A program made the position numbers and the translations under genes. Below, one piece after another: positions 1 through 9,635 of a stretch of 64,000 bases of DNA. The stretch's first letter is position 1; every line of letters starts with the position of its first letter. The notes beneath the pieces were generated by a model. That model was given only the letters and a program-made list of their open reading frames with translations, was not told the origin of the DNA and made no database searches. Source of the DNA: Microbacterium sp. 1.5R (GTDB taxonomy: Bacteria > Actinomycetota > Actinomycetes > Actinomycetales > Microbacteriaceae); contig NZ_VDRC01000002.1 in NCBI RefSeq assembly GCF_007667425.1, positions 521,072-585,071 of the forward strand, written 5' to 3'.

Positions 1-524
1 TGTCGGCGAACTACATCGCGGCGCGGCTCGGAGAGCACTACCCGGTGCTCTACAGCGGCGAGAACGGACGGGTGGCGCACGAGTGCATCCTCGACCTGCG
101 TCCGCTCAAGGAGGCCACCGGGGTGTCGGTCGACGACGTCGCGAAGCGGCTCATCGACTACGGCTTCCACGCCCCGACCATGTCGTTCCCGGTCGCCGGC
201 ACCCTCATGGTCGAGCCGACCGAGTCGGAGGACATCGATGAGATCGAGCGTTTCGTCGAGGCCATGGTCATGATCAAGGCGGAGGCGGATGCCGTCGCCG
301 CCGGTCGCTGGCCCGCCGATGACAACCCCCTGGTGAACGCTCCGCACACCGCCGTGTCGCTCATCGCGGGGGAGTGGGAGCACGCGTACACCCGTGAGGA
401 CGCCGCCTACCCGGTGCACGCCCTCGTCGCGGGCAAGTACTGGCCGCCGGTGCGCCGGATCGACCAGGCCTACGGCGACCGCAACCTCGTGTGCGCCTGC
501 CCGCCGATCGAGGCCTTCGCCTGA
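1..524 (+). CDS. gcvP: Glycine dehydrogenase (decarboxylating), C-terminal part
   Basis: The last 173 codons of the glycine cleavage P protein; the gene begins before the window. The P protein is the PLP enzyme that decarboxylates glycine and passes the aminomethyl group to the lipoyl H protein. The visible part holds conserved C-terminal P-protein segments: an [15 protein letters not shown] stretch, [12 protein letters not shown], the EPTESE motif and the terminal region with PLVNAPHT and [10 protein letters not shown]. The PLP lysine lies upstream of the window and cannot be checked. The frame is open from base 3 to the TGA at 522-524. An intrinsic terminator follows at once, so this is probably the last gene of its unit. 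Confidence 0.95.
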   Translation, partial: SANYIAARLGEHYPVLYSGENGRVAHECILDLRPLKEATGVSVDDVAKRLIDYGFHAPTMSFPVAGTLMVEPTESEDIDEIERFVEAMVMIKAEADAVAAGRWPADDNPLVNAPHTAVSLIAGEWEHAYTREDAAYPVHALVAGKYWPPVRRIDQAYGDRNLVCACPPIEAFA

Positions 525-540
525 TCGAGATCTCAGGACG

Positions 541-572
541 GGGGTCGGATGCCGCGGCATCCGGCCCCTTTT
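541..572 (+). terminator. Intrinsic terminator after gcvP
   Basis: An 11-12 bp stem with one G-U pair (left arm ends GGATGCC, right arm begins GGCATCC, two-base loop) is followed by four T residues at 569-572. It lies 17 bases past the gcvP stop. Confidence 0.8.
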
Positions 573-783
573 CCGTCGAGGGTCGCGATCACCGCTGCGA
601 ACCGGCGAACAACCGTACTCCGGTGGCTCCCGTGTTTCAGCAATATTACGGATGGTCACCACTGAGTAACGGTTCGTTAGCTGGGGGATGTGCTGGGATA
701 CCGCCGGGTTACGCTCAATCATCCCTACGCGTTCGACGTCGAGCGCGCAGTCTGATGAATACCCGTCCACAGGAGGACACACA

Positions 784-2454
784 GTGAAGCGCAACAAGAT
801 CGCCCTTTCGGGCACCGCGCTGTTCGCGATCGGCGCCCTGGCGCTCGCGGGCTGCGCGAGCGGCGGCAGCGACGACGGCGGCAACGCCGGCGGAGACGCC
901 AACGCGGATGCCATCATCACCACGAACGGCTCCGAGCCCGAGAACCCGCTCATCCCCACCAACACCAACGAGGTGGGTGGCGGAAAGATCCTCGACGAGA
1001 TCTTCGCCGGTCTGATCTACTACGACGCCGACGGCAAGCCGGTCAACGACATGGCCGAGGAGATCACCACCGAGGACCCGCAGAACATCACGGTGAAGAT
1101 CAAGGAGGGCATGACCTTCACCAATGGTGAAGAGGTCACCGCCGACAACTTCATCAAGGCGTGGAACTACGGCGCCCAGGCCGAGAACGCTCAGCTCTCG
1201 GGCTACTTCTTCGAGGACATCGAAGGCTTCGTCAACGACGCCGGCGACCCCGACAACCCCGACGACGACATCTTCGGCGCGCAGGGCGACCTGACGGGTC
1301 TGAAGCAGGTCGACGACTACACGTTCACGATCGCGCTGAACAAGCCCGCGTCGGACTTCGCTCTGCGTCTCGGCTACTCGGCGTTCTACCCGCTGCCCGA
1401 CGTCGCGTTCGACGACATCGACGCGTTCGGTCAGAACCCGATCGGCAACGGCCCGTACATGATCGACGGCGACGACGCGTGGCAGCACGACGTGCAGATC
1501 GACCTCGTTCGCAACGACGACTACGACGGCGGCCGCAAGGCAGCCAACGGCGGTCTGACCATCAAGTTCTACGCCACGCAGGAGGCCGCGTACGCCGACC
1601 TGCAGAGCGGAGACGTCGACGTGATCGACGCGATCCCGACCGGTTCGCTCCAGGTCTTCCAGGACGAGCTCGGCGATCGCGCCGTCAACCAGCCGTCCGC
1701 GGTCTTCCAGTCCTTCACGATCGGCCAGTTCCTCCCGCACTTCAGCGGCGAAGAGGGCCAGCTGCGCCGCCAGGCGCTGTCGATGGCCATCAACCGCGAA
1801 GAGATCACCGAGACGATCTTCTCGGGCACCCGCACCCCGGCATCCGACTTCACCTCCCCGGTGATCGACGGCTGGTCGGACTCGGTCCCCGGCAGCGAGG
1901 TCCTCGCGTACGACCCCGAGAAGGCGAAGGAGCTGTGGGCCCAGGCCGACGCCATCGCACCCTGGGACGGCGAGTTCAAGATCGCGTACAACTCCGACGG
2001 CGGACACGACGCCTGGGTGGACGCGGTGAGCAACAGCATCAAGAACACGCTGGGCATCGAGGCATCGGGCGACCCGTACCCGACCTTCCAGGATCTTCGC
2101 TCGAAGATCAACGACCGCACCATCACCACGGCTGCGCGCTCGGGCTGGCAGGCCGACTACCCGGGTCTGTACAACTTCCTCGGCCCGCTCTACGCGACCG
2201 GTGCCGGCTCGAACGACGGTGACTACTCGAACCCCGAGTTCGACGACCTCATCAAGGCCGGTATCAGCAACCCCGACCCCGACGCGCAGCTCGAGGACTT
2301 CACCAAGGCGCAGGAGGTCCTCTTCCAGGATCTGCCCGCGATCCCGCTGTGGTACTCGAACGTGACCGGTGGTTTCAGCGAGAGCGTCGACAACGTCACG
2401 TTCGGCTGGAACTCCGTCCCGCTGTACTACGAGATCACGAAGGCCGGCGAGTAA
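784..2454 (+). CDS. Oligopeptide ABC transporter substrate-binding lipoprotein (SBP_bac_5 family)
   Basis: A 556-residue extracellular solute-binding protein that should deliver oligopeptides to the permease encoded just downstream. A lipoprotein signal peptide ends in the lipobox LALAGC with Cys24 as lipidation site, followed by a Gly/Ser/Asp-rich linker; the rest has the length and pattern of family 5 peptide-binding proteins (TNTNEVGGG, ILDEIFAGLIYYD near the N-terminus). The GTG at 784 is chosen because AGGAGG at 771-776 sits 7 bases before it and because it places the signal peptide at the N-terminus. An upstream in-frame extension to 688 would bury the signal. A strong hairpin separates it from the permease genes. 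The exact peptide specificity (Opp or Dpp) cannot be read. Confidence 0.92.
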   Translation: MKRNKIALSGTALFAIGALALAGCASGGSDDGGNAGGDANADAIITTNGSEPENPLIPTNTNEVGGGKILDEIFAGLIYYDADGKPVNDMAEEITTEDPQNITVKIKEGMTFTNGEEVTADNFIKAWNYGAQAENAQLSGYFFEDIEGFVNDAGDPDNPDDDIFGAQGDLTGLKQVDDYTFTIALNKPASDFALRLGYSAFYPLPDVAFDDIDAFGQNPIGNGPYMIDGDDAWQHDVQIDLVRNDDYDGGRKAANGGLTIKFYATQEAAYADLQSGDVDVIDAIPTGSLQVFQDELGDRAVNQPSAVFQSFTIGQFLPHFSGEEGQLRRQALSMAINREEITETIFSGTRTPASDFTSPVIDGWSDSVPGSEVLAYDPEKAKELWAQADAIAPWDGEFKIAYNSDGGHDAWVDAVSNSIKNTLGIEASGDPYPTFQDLRSKINDRTITTAARSGWQADYPGLYNFLGPLYATGAGSNDGDYSNPEFDDLIKAGISNPDPDAQLEDFTKAQEVLFQDLPAIPLWYSNVTGGFSESVDNVTFGWNSVPLYYEITKAGE

Positions 2455-2470
2455 GTCTGACGGCACTTCA

Positions 2471-2510
2471 CCTGTGAGGCGGTGACGATTCTTCGTCGCC
2501 GCCTCACAGG
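2471..2510 (+). other. Intercistronic hairpin between binding protein and permease genes
   Basis: Arms 2471-2488 and 2493-2510 pair over 18 bp (one G-U) around a TTCT loop. There is no T-run. Such hairpins after ABC binding-protein genes usually act as partial terminators or 3' stabilisers that keep the binding protein in excess over the permease. Confidence 0.65.
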
Positions 2511-2552
2511 CTTGTGTTCGCAGCCTTCTCCCCCTCAAGAAGGGACAAGCGG

Positions 2553-3479
2553 ATGCTCGGTTACATTCTGAGACGTCTTCTGCAGGTGATCCCGGTCTTC
2601 TTCGGCGCCACCCTGCTCATCTATTTCCTCGTGTTCGCCATGCCCGGCGACCCGATCCTCGCTCTGTTCGGCGACAAGACGCCGAGTCCGGCGGTCGTGT
2701 CGCAGCTGCGCGAGCAATATCACCTGAACGAGCCGTTCATCGTGCAGTACGGGTACTACATCGCCGGTGTGTTCCAGGGAGACCTGGGCATGACCTACTC
2801 CGGTCGCCCTGTCTCCACCGTGCTCGCCGCGACTCTGCCCGTCACGGGGCGCCTTGCCGTCATGGCGATCGCCATCGAGTTCACGCTGGCGATCATCATC
2901 GGCACGATCTCCGCACTGCGCAAGGGCAAGATCTTCGACAACGTCTCGCTGGTCGTGGCTCTCGTCGCGATCGCGATCCCGATCTTCGTCATCTCGTTCC
3001 TCGCCCAGTACTTCCTGGCCATCCAGTGGGGCTGGTTCAAGCCGACGGTCGGCGCCGACAACGACTGGGGCGGGCTCTGGCTCCCTGCGATCGTCCTCGG
3101 ATTCAGCCTGTACGCCGTGAGCATGCGTCTGATGCGCAGCTCGGTGATCGACACGCTCAATCAGGACTGGGTGCGCACGGCCTACAGCAAGGGGCTCTCG
3201 CGCTCGCGCGTACTGCCCGTGCATGTGCTGCGCAACTCGCTGATCCCCGTGATCACCAACTCCGCCACCAACTTCGGCGTGCTGCTGGTCGGCGCGACCG
3301 TGACCGAGGGCATCTTCAATGTTCCGGGCGTGGGTAACACCTTGTTCCAGGCGATCCAGCGCGGTGAGGGTCCGACCGTCGTCTCGTTCGTGACGGTCTT
3401 CGTGATCCTCTACGTCCTGGTCAACCTTGTCATCGACCTGCTCTACGGTCTGCTCGACCCGAGGATTCGCTATGCCTGA
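2553..3479 (+). CDS. Peptide ABC transporter permease (OppB/DppB type)
   Basis: A 308-residue inner-membrane permease of the BPD_transp_1 superfamily. It starts with the typical RRLLQVIPVFFGATLLIYFL first membrane helix and the MPGDP loop, and has about six membrane segments. The cytoplasmic coupling loop (about residues 210-230, AYSKGLSRSRVLPVHVLRNS) corresponds to the EAA motif that contacts the ATPase. The ATG at 2553 is preceded by AAGAAGGGA; a longer frame from 2514 has no signal or support. Its last 8 bases overlap the start of the next permease, so the two are translationally coupled and form the heterodimeric channel. Confidence 0.93.
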   Translation: MLGYILRRLLQVIPVFFGATLLIYFLVFAMPGDPILALFGDKTPSPAVVSQLREQYHLNEPFIVQYGYYIAGVFQGDLGMTYSGRPVSTVLAATLPVTGRLAVMAIAIEFTLAIIIGTISALRKGKIFDNVSLVVALVAIAIPIFVISFLAQYFLAIQWGWFKPTVGADNDWGGLWLPAIVLGFSLYAVSMRLMRSSVIDTLNQDWVRTAYSKGLSRSRVLPVHVLRNSLIPVITNSATNFGVLLVGATVTEGIFNVPGVGNTLFQAIQRGEGPTVVSFVTVFVILYVLVNLVIDLLYGLLDPRIRYA

Positions 3480-4416
3480 TCCCACTTCCCAGACTCACTA
3501 CGTGGCCCCCGTCGAGACCCAGTCGATCGCTGTCGACGCCGTCCGCGTCGCCGACAAGCCGAGCAACCTCTGGCGCGACGCATGGGCCGACCTGCGCCGT
3601 CGTCCGCTCTTCTGGTTCTCTGTCGTGCTCGCGCTCTTCTTCCTCGTGATGGCGCTCTTGCCGACGCTGTTCACGGCCACGCCGCCCAATGCCGACTGCC
3701 AGCTGTCGAACAGCAACGGCGGACCGGCCGAGGGCCACCCGCTCGGCTTCACGTTCCAGGGCTGCGACATCTACGCCCGGATCGTGTGGGGTTCGCAGAC
3801 CTCGCTCGCAGTCGGCCTGATCGCCACGGCGATCTCGTCGATCCTGGGTCTGATCATGGGCGCTCTCGCGGGCTTCTACGGAGGGTGGCTCGACTCGATC
3901 CTCTCGCGCGTCGGAGACATCTTCTTCGCGATTCCGTACATCCTCGCGGCCGTGGTCGTCATGACCGTGTTCCGCGACTCGCGATCGGTGTGGACCCTCG
4001 CGTTCGCGATCGGCGCGTTCGCGTGGGCGTCGACAGCGCGGGTCGTGCGCGCAGAGGTCCTGCGCGTCCGGCAGGCGGACTTCGTGATGGCGTCCGAGGC
4101 GCTCGGGCAGTCCAAGTTCCGCATCCTGCTGAACCACGTCATCCCCAATGCGATCGCGCCGCTCCTCGTGGTCTCGACGCTCGGCCTCGCGGCGGCGATC
4201 GTCGCCGAGGCGACCCTGTCGTTCCTCGGTGTCGGTCTCGGCAGCAACGTGATGTCCTGGGGCCTCGACATCAGCAAGGCGCAGGCGTCTCTGCGCGTCG
4301 CACCCATGGCGCTCATCTATCCGTCGATCGCGCTCACCCTCGCGGTGCTCGCGTTCGTGACCCTGGGCGAACTCATCCGAGACGCCCTCGACCCGAAGGC
4401 GAGGGCACGCCGATGA
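3472..4416 (+). CDS. Peptide ABC transporter permease (OppC/DppC type)
   Basis: A 314-residue partner permease. It has a longer polar N-terminus (about 45 residues), a first helix around residues 46-66, a periplasmic loop with two cysteines (NADCQLSNS and FQGCDIYAR) that could form a disulfide, then five more helices. The coupling loop reads ASEALGQSKFRILLNHVIPN. The ATG at 3472 overlaps the end of the upstream permease by 8 bases, and its TGA overlaps the ATG of the ATPase gene in an ATGA, so the three genes are one coupled unit. Confidence 0.93.
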   Translation: MPDPTSQTHYVAPVETQSIAVDAVRVADKPSNLWRDAWADLRRRPLFWFSVVLALFFLVMALLPTLFTATPPNADCQLSNSNGGPAEGHPLGFTFQGCDIYARIVWGSQTSLAVGLIATAISSILGLIMGALAGFYGGWLDSILSRVGDIFFAIPYILAAVVVMTVFRDSRSVWTLAFAIGAFAWASTARVVRAEVLRVRQADFVMASEALGQSKFRILLNHVIPNAIAPLLVVSTLGLAAAIVAEATLSFLGVGLGSNVMSWGLDISKAQASLRVAPMALIYPSIALTLAVLAFVTLGELIRDALDPKARARR

Positions 4417-6086
4417 GCGAGCGCACAGCCGCACAGGTTCCCCTGCTCAGCATCCGGGACCTCACCGTCGCCTTCCGCACTCAGGAGGGTCTCCGCGAGG
4501 TTCTCCACGGCGTGAGCTTCGACGTCATGCCCGGCGAGACCGTCGCGATCGTGGGGGAGTCGGGTTCCGGCAAGTCCACCACCGCGACGGCCATCGTGAA
4601 CCTGCTCCCGGGTACGGGTCAGGTCACCGGCGGGTCGATCACCCTCGAAGGGCGGGAGCTCACGACGCTCGGCCGTCGCGAGATCGAGAACGTCCGCGGT
4701 CGGGACATCGGGTTCGTCCCGCAGGACCCCATGTCGAACCTCAACCCCGTCTGGAGCATCGGGTTCCAGGTGAAGGAGGCGATCCGCGCCAACGGCATCG
4801 CCCAGGGCCGCCAGGAAGTCAAGGCGCGCGCGGTCGAGGTGCTGCAGCAGGCGGGTCTCGCTGACGCCGAGCGCCGTCTGCATCAGTTCCCGCACCAGTT
4901 CTCCGGCGGTATGCGCCAGCGCGCGCTGATCGGCATCGGTCTCGCGGCCGACCCGAAGCTGCTGATCGCCGACGAGCCGACCTCGGCTCTCGACGTGACG
5001 GTGCAGCGGGTCATCCTCGATCACATGGCATCGCTCACGCGCGACAAGGGCACTTCGGTGCTGCTGATCACCCACGACCTCGGCCTCGCGGCCGAGCGCG
5101 CCGAGAAGATCATCGTGATGAACGGCGGGAACATCGTCGAGGCCGGACCCAGCCGCGAGATCCTCGAGAACCCGCAGCATCCGTACACGAAGCGGCTCGT
5201 GTCCGCGGCCCCCAGCGTGGCGTCGCAGCGCATCCAGGCCGTCGTGGAGGACCGCGGTATCGAGACGCTCGACGACCTCGCCGACATCCCGCCGACGGTC
5301 AAGGTGGCTGGTCTCACGAAGGACTACAAGATCCGTCAGGGCGGGTTCCGCAGCGAGGACTTCCGCGCCGTGGACGATGTCTCCTTCGAGATCCCGCGCG
5401 GCAAGACGCTCGCTCTCGTGGGCGAGTCGGGGTCGGGTAAGTCCACCGTCGCGAAGATGGTGCTCAAGCTCGAAGAGCCGACGGCCGGCACGATCGAGAT
5501 CGACGGTCAGGATGTGTCGAGGCTGTCGAGCGCGCAGGCGTTCGGTCTGCGTCGCCGCATGCAGCCGGTGTTCCAGGACCCGTACGGTTCGCTCGATCCG
5601 CTGCGCAACATCGGCAACACGATCGCCGAGCCCCTGCAGATCCACGGGGTCGGCGACCGCACGTCTCGTCGCGAGCGCGTCGAGGAGCTGCTCGATCAGG
5701 TCGCGCTGCCCCGTGCACTCGCGACCCGCTATCCGAACGAGCTCTCCGGTGGCCAGCGTCAGCGTGTCGCGATCGCGCGGGCTCTCGCGCTCAAGCCCGA
5801 CATCATCGTGCTCGACGAGGCGGTCTCGGCCCTCGACGTGCTCGTGCAGGATCAGGTGCTGCAGCTCCTCGCCGATCTGCAGTCGGAGCTGGACCTCACG
5901 TATCTCTTCATCACGCACGACCTCGCGGTTGTTCGGGTGTCGAGCGACCTCGTGTGCGTGATGGAGAAGGGCAGGATCGTCGAGCAGGGGACTGTCGACG
6001 AGATCTTCGCCAACCCGCAGCAGGAGTACACGGATCGTCTGCTTCAGGCCATCCCGGGCGCATCGATCACTCTCGGCGGACACTGA
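4413..6086 (+). CDS. Fused double ABC ATPase for peptide import (OppD-OppF type)
   Basis: One 557-residue chain contains both nucleotide-binding domains of a peptide importer, which in many bacteria are separate OppD and OppF proteins. Domain 1 has Walker A GESGSGKS at residues 48-55, signature FSGGMRQRA and Walker [13 protein letters not shown]. Domain 2 has Walker A GESGSGKS at about 337-344, signature LSGGQRQRV and Walker [13 protein letters not shown]. Each is followed by an oligopeptide-family C-terminal extension ([13 protein letters not shown] after domain 1). All catalytic motifs are intact in both halves. It starts in an ATGA overlap with the permease gene and should energise the two permeases upstream. 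Confidence 0.95.
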   Translation: MSERTAAQVPLLSIRDLTVAFRTQEGLREVLHGVSFDVMPGETVAIVGESGSGKSTTATAIVNLLPGTGQVTGGSITLEGRELTTLGRREIENVRGRDIGFVPQDPMSNLNPVWSIGFQVKEAIRANGIAQGRQEVKARAVEVLQQAGLADAERRLHQFPHQFSGGMRQRALIGIGLAADPKLLIADEPTSALDVTVQRVILDHMASLTRDKGTSVLLITHDLGLAAERAEKIIVMNGGNIVEAGPSREILENPQHPYTKRLVSAAPSVASQRIQAVVEDRGIETLDDLADIPPTVKVAGLTKDYKIRQGGFRSEDFRAVDDVSFEIPRGKTLALVGESGSGKSTVAKMVLKLEEPTAGTIEIDGQDVSRLSSAQAFGLRRRMQPVFQDPYGSLDPLRNIGNTIAEPLQIHGVGDRTSRRERVEELLDQVALPRALATRYPNELSGGQRQRVAIARALALKPDIIVLDEAVSALDVLVQDQVLQLLADLQSELDLTYLFITHDLAVVRVSSDLVCVMEKGRIVEQGTVDEIFANPQQEYTDRLLQAIPGASITLGGH

Positions 6087-6088
6087 GC

Positions 6089-6652
6089 GTGTCGGCTGAC
6101 TCACGGCCGGAGGCCGCGCGGACCTTCCGCGCGACCTCCGGGCCGGTCTCGTTGCTCCTGTGCTCGCTGCTCGCCGCGTTCCTCCTCGGCGACGCCGTCG
6201 TGCGCGCGGGGTGGGGGCAGATGCTGCTCCTCGCCCCATGGGTCCTGCTCGGGCTGTGGGTCGTCTACGAGATCGCCTTCGTCTCGTCGGTCCGGGTCGA
6301 CGACGAAGGCGCGGTGGTGCAGAACATGCTGCGGCGGACGTCTTTCGGCTGGAACCGCGTCCGCGACATCGATCTGCGCTGGCAGCTCGTGTTCTCGCTC
6401 GACGACGGCACCGACGTGACCTGCTACGGCGGGCCGGCGCGTGCGCGTCCGGCGCGCCGGTCGACGGGCGACGACGGCGAGGCCAAGGCGCCCTCGGGCC
6501 TGCGGGAGCTGACCGAGATCCGTGACCGGTGGCAGGCCGCCGTCGGCACGGTCGATGCGCCGATCCGCCGCGGGTGGGACACCCCTGCGCTGCTCGCGCT
6601 CGCGGGCATCGTGCTCTGGGCCGTGGTCGCGATCGTCATCGCCGCGAACTGA
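6089..6652 (+). CDS. Membrane protein with a PH-like domain
   Basis: A 187-residue protein. Two hydrophobic segments near residues 17-60 are followed by a soluble stretch (SVRVDDEGAVVQNMLRRTS, then DIDLRWQLVFSLDDG) that looks like the short bacterial PH-type domain found in many actinobacterial membrane proteins. A final membrane helix lies at the C-terminus. The GTG at 6089 is 2 bases past the ATPase stop, so it may be the last gene of the opp transcript. No enzymatic motif is visible and the function is unknown. Family assignment rests on overall layout only. Confidence 0.7.
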   Translation: MSADSRPEAARTFRATSGPVSLLLCSLLAAFLLGDAVVRAGWGQMLLLAPWVLLGLWVVYEIAFVSSVRVDDEGAVVQNMLRRTSFGWNRVRDIDLRWQLVFSLDDGTDVTCYGGPARARPARRSTGDDGEAKAPSGLRELTEIRDRWQAAVGTVDAPIRRGWDTPALLALAGIVLWAVVAIVIAAN

Positions 6653-6670
6653 GCGCCGGACGCGCCCGGC

Positions 6671-7456
6671 TCAGCCCGGAAGTCCGAACAGCTCCGGCCA
6701 GGTCGCGGCGGCCCAGGGGTAGCCGACGAAGACGGTCGCGTCGATGAGGAAGTGCGCGACGAGGAACGGCATGAGACGTCCGCTGCGCTGGAACAGCCAT
6801 CCGAAGAGCAGTCCCATCGCGAGGTTCCCGATGAACGCGCCCGGACCCTGGTACAGGTGATAGCTCGCCCGCAGCACGGACGTCGCGAGGATGATGGGCC
6901 ACGGCCCCCAGCCCAGTCGCCTCAGCCGCGCGAAGAGGTAGCCCAAGACGATGAACTCCTCCTGGATCGAGGCGCGCGCCGCGGCGAGCAGCAGCACGGG
7001 GACCGTCCACCAGTGCGCGTCGAGGCCGGCGGGGTTCACCGCGACGAACAGCCCGAGTGCGCGACCGACGAGGTAGAGCGCGAGCCCGGGGATGCCGATC
7101 GCCAGCACGAGCAGCAGGCCGCGCCCGGCATCCGCTCCCACTCTCCGGCCGTCCAGGCCGAGCGCCCCGAGGTGCGGGCGGCGCGACTGCCAGAGCAGGA
7201 AGCAGACCAGCAGCACAGGCACGATCGAGAATCCGATCGAGAGGATCTGGTAGATCAGGTCGAAGACCTCGCGGTCGCTCCGCGATGGATTCAGCGTCGC
7301 CGTCTGGTCGGCGAGAGGCGTCGTGTCCGTCAGGCGATACGCCAGCTGCACGATCGCGTAGACGGCGGACTGACCGAGCCCGAGGGCGAGGACGATCGCG
7401 ATCTCCCACCACAACCGGGAGCGCGAGGGGGCGGGGGAGAGGTCGACGGCTGTCAC
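6671..7456 (-). CDS. CPBP-family intramembrane metalloprotease-like protein
   Basis: A 261-residue polytopic membrane protein with the CPBP (Abi/Rce1-like) pattern: EEFIVLGYLFARL, then SYHLYQG, then HFLIDA. These match the three motifs carrying the Glu and His ligands, but the Arg expected in EExxxR is replaced (EEFIVL), so activity is uncertain. GTG at 7456 is chosen because a TACGAT box at 7463-7468 on the same strand lies 6 bases upstream, which predicts a leaderless transcript; the longer frame to 7540 would start upstream of that box. It converges with the preceding gene at an 18-base gap. Confidence 0.8.
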   Translation of the reverse strand: MTAVDLSPAPSRSRLWWEIAIVLALGLGQSAVYAIVQLAYRLTDTTPLADQTATLNPSRSDREVFDLIYQILSIGFSIVPVLLVCFLLWQSRRPHLGALGLDGRRVGADAGRGLLLVLAIGIPGLALYLVGRALGLFVAVNPAGLDAHWWTVPVLLLAAARASIQEEFIVLGYLFARLRRLGWGPWPIILATSVLRASYHLYQGPGAFIGNLAMGLLFGWLFQRSGRLMPFLVAHFLIDATVFVGYPWAAATWPELFGLPG

Positions 7457-7462
7457 GCCCCG

Positions 7463-7468
7463 ATCGTA
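7463..7468 (-). promoter_or_regulatory. -10 box of leaderless promoter for the CPBP gene
   Basis: TACGAT on the minus strand, 6 bases before GTG 7456. No clear -35 box is visible. Confidence 0.45.
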
Positions 7469-7556
7469 CTTCGCGCGCTCAGGAACGCGCCGCGTGCATA
7501 CGGTAACCTGGAATGTCGGCTTCCCGGCGAAAACCCACACTCTTTAGGACTCCTGC

Positions 7557-9470
7557 ATGGCGCACGCCCTCCGCTCTGACCTCCGCAACGTCGCAATCGT
7601 CGCGCACGTCGACCACGGGAAGACCACCCTCGTCGACGCGATGCTCCGCCAGACGGGCTCGTTCGGTGAACACGCCCACGTCGACGAGCGCGCCATGGAC
7701 TCCAACGACCTGGAGCGCGAGAAGGGCATCACCATCCTCGCGAAGAACACGGCGATCACCTACAAGGGTGAGCACGCCGACGGCCAGGAGATCACGATCA
7801 ACGTGATCGACACCCCCGGCCACGCCGACTTCGGCGGTGAGGTCGAGCGCGGCCTCTCGATGGTCGACGGCGTCGTCCTGCTCGTCGACGCGAGCGAGGG
7901 CCCGCTGCCGCAGACCCGCTTCGTGCTGCGCAAGGCGCTCGAGGCGAAGCTGCCCGTCATCCTGCTGGTCAACAAGACCGACCGTCCCGACGCGCGCATC
8001 GCCGAGGTCGAGGAAGAGGCGCACGACCTGCTTCTCGGCCTCGCGTCCGACCTCGTCGACGACGTGCCCGATCTCGACGTCGACGCGCTGCTCGACGTGC
8101 CGGTGGTCTACGCGTCCGGCCGCGCCGGCGCCGCGTCGCTGAACCGCCCCGCCGACGGCTCGCTGCCCGACAACGACGACCTCGAGCCGCTCTTCGGCGC
8201 GATCCTCGAGCACGTCCCGGCTCCGGCCTACGACGACGAGCACCCTCTGCAGGCGTGGGTGACAAACCTCGACTCCAGCCCGTTCCTCGGCCGTCTCGCC
8301 CTGCTGCGCGTCTTCAACGGCACGCTCAAGAAGGGCCAGACCGTGGCCTGGGTGCGGTCGGACGGCACGACGAGCAACGCTCGCGTCACCGAGCTCCTCA
8401 AGACCCGTGCGCTGGAGCGGTACCCGGCCGAGTCCGCCGGGCCCGGCGACATCGTCGCGATCGCCGGCTTCGAGAACATCACCATCGGCGAGACCATCGC
8501 CGACCCCGAGGACGTCCGCCCGCTGCCCGCGATCACGGTCGACGACCCCGCCATCTCCATGACGATCGGCACCAACACCTCCCCTCTGATGGGCAAGGTC
8601 AAGGGGCACAAGCTCACCGCTCGCATGGTGAAGGACCGTCTCGACAAGGAGCTCATCGGCAACGTGTCGCTGAAGGTGGTCGACATCGGCCGCCCCGACG
8701 CGTGGGAGGTCCAGGGCCGCGGAGAGCTCGCCCTCGCGATCCTCGTCGAGAACATGCGCCGTGAAGGCTTCGAGCTCACCGTCGGCAAGCCGCAGGTGGT
8801 CACGAAGAAGATCGACGGCAAGACCTACGAGCCCTTCGAGCACCTGACGATCGACACGCCGGAGGAGCACCTCGGCGCGATCACGCAGCTGCTCGCGGGC
8901 CGCAAGGGCCGCATGGAGAACATGACGAACCACGGCACCGGCTGGGTGCGCATGGAGTTCATCGTCCCGTCGCGCGGCCTCATCGGCTTCCGCAGCGAGT
9001 TCCTCACCACCACCCGCGGTACCGGCATCGCGAACGCGATCTCGCACGGCTACGAGCCGTGGGCGGGGTCGATCACGACCCGTCAGAACGGCTCGATCGT
9101 GGCCGACCGGCAGGGTGTCGTGACTCCGTTCGCGATGATCGCCCTGCAGGAGCGCATGTCGTTCTTCGTGCAGCCGACCGCCGAGGTCTACGAGGGAATG
9201 GTCATCGGCGAGAACTCGCGCGCCGACGACATGGACGTGAACATCACCAAGGAGAAGAAGCTCACCAACATGCGTGCGGCGAGCTCCGACACCTTCGAGT
9301 CGATGACGCCTCCTCGCGTGCTGACCCTCGAGGAGAGCCTCGAGTTCGCCCGTGATGACGAATGCGTTGAGGTCACGCCCGAGGCCGTCCGCATCCGCAA
9401 GGTGAACCTGGACGCGAACACCCGCGCCCGTGAGACCGCGCGCCTCAAGCGTCAGGATGCCAACGCCTGA
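7557..9470 (+). CDS. typA: Translational GTPase TypA/BipA
   Basis: A 637-residue ribosome-binding GTPase of the EF-G-like family, involved in 50S assembly and stress adaptation. G1 motif AHVDHGKTT at residues 16-24, switch region EREKGITI, G3 DTPGHADF, G4 NKTD. Domain II follows at about residue 215, and the C-terminal TypA-specific region includes [18 protein letters not shown] and [13 protein letters not shown]. The length is normal for the family. The ATG at 7557 follows AGGAC at about 7547-7551. A TAACCT box at 7504-7509 is a plausible -10. A perfect 16-bp terminator follows. The gene is probably monocistronic. Confidence 0.97.
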   Translation: MAHALRSDLRNVAIVAHVDHGKTTLVDAMLRQTGSFGEHAHVDERAMDSNDLEREKGITILAKNTAITYKGEHADGQEITINVIDTPGHADFGGEVERGLSMVDGVVLLVDASEGPLPQTRFVLRKALEAKLPVILLVNKTDRPDARIAEVEEEAHDLLLGLASDLVDDVPDLDVDALLDVPVVYASGRAGAASLNRPADGSLPDNDDLEPLFGAILEHVPAPAYDDEHPLQAWVTNLDSSPFLGRLALLRVFNGTLKKGQTVAWVRSDGTTSNARVTELLKTRALERYPAESAGPGDIVAIAGFENITIGETIADPEDVRPLPAITVDDPAISMTIGTNTSPLMGKVKGHKLTARMVKDRLDKELIGNVSLKVVDIGRPDAWEVQGRGELALAILVENMRREGFELTVGKPQVVTKKIDGKTYEPFEHLTIDTPEEHLGAITQLLAGRKGRMENMTNHGTGWVRMEFIVPSRGLIGFRSEFLTTTRGTGIANAISHGYEPWAGSITTRQNGSIVADRQGVVTPFAMIALQERMSFFVQPTAEVYEGMVIGENSRADDMDVNITKEKKLTNMRAASSDTFESMTPPRVLTLEESLEFARDDECVEVTPEAVRIRKVNLDANTRARETARLKRQDANA

Positions 9471-9476
9471 CCCCGG

Positions 9477-9530
9477 TCATGAGAGAGGGCCCTGCACCGT
9501 CGGAAGACGGGGCGGGGCCCTCTCTCATGA
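9477..9530 (+). terminator. Terminator after typA
   Basis: Perfect 16-bp inverted repeat, arms 9477-9492 and 9515-9530 (left arm TCATGAGAGAGGGCCC), starting 7 bases after the typA stop. Confidence 0.85.
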
Positions 9531-9635
9531 AGCATTCAGGTGGAGTGTTGCAGAATCGTTACCTTGCGCCTGGGACCGACTCCCGATGAGGGTTCCGTGA
9601 GGGGCGCACGACGACCCGAAAGTCGAACAACACCC

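Noticed and set aside
4317..6239. 640-codon minus-strand open frame
   Set aside because: It is antisense to the fused ATPase gene; its composition is typical of shadow frames.
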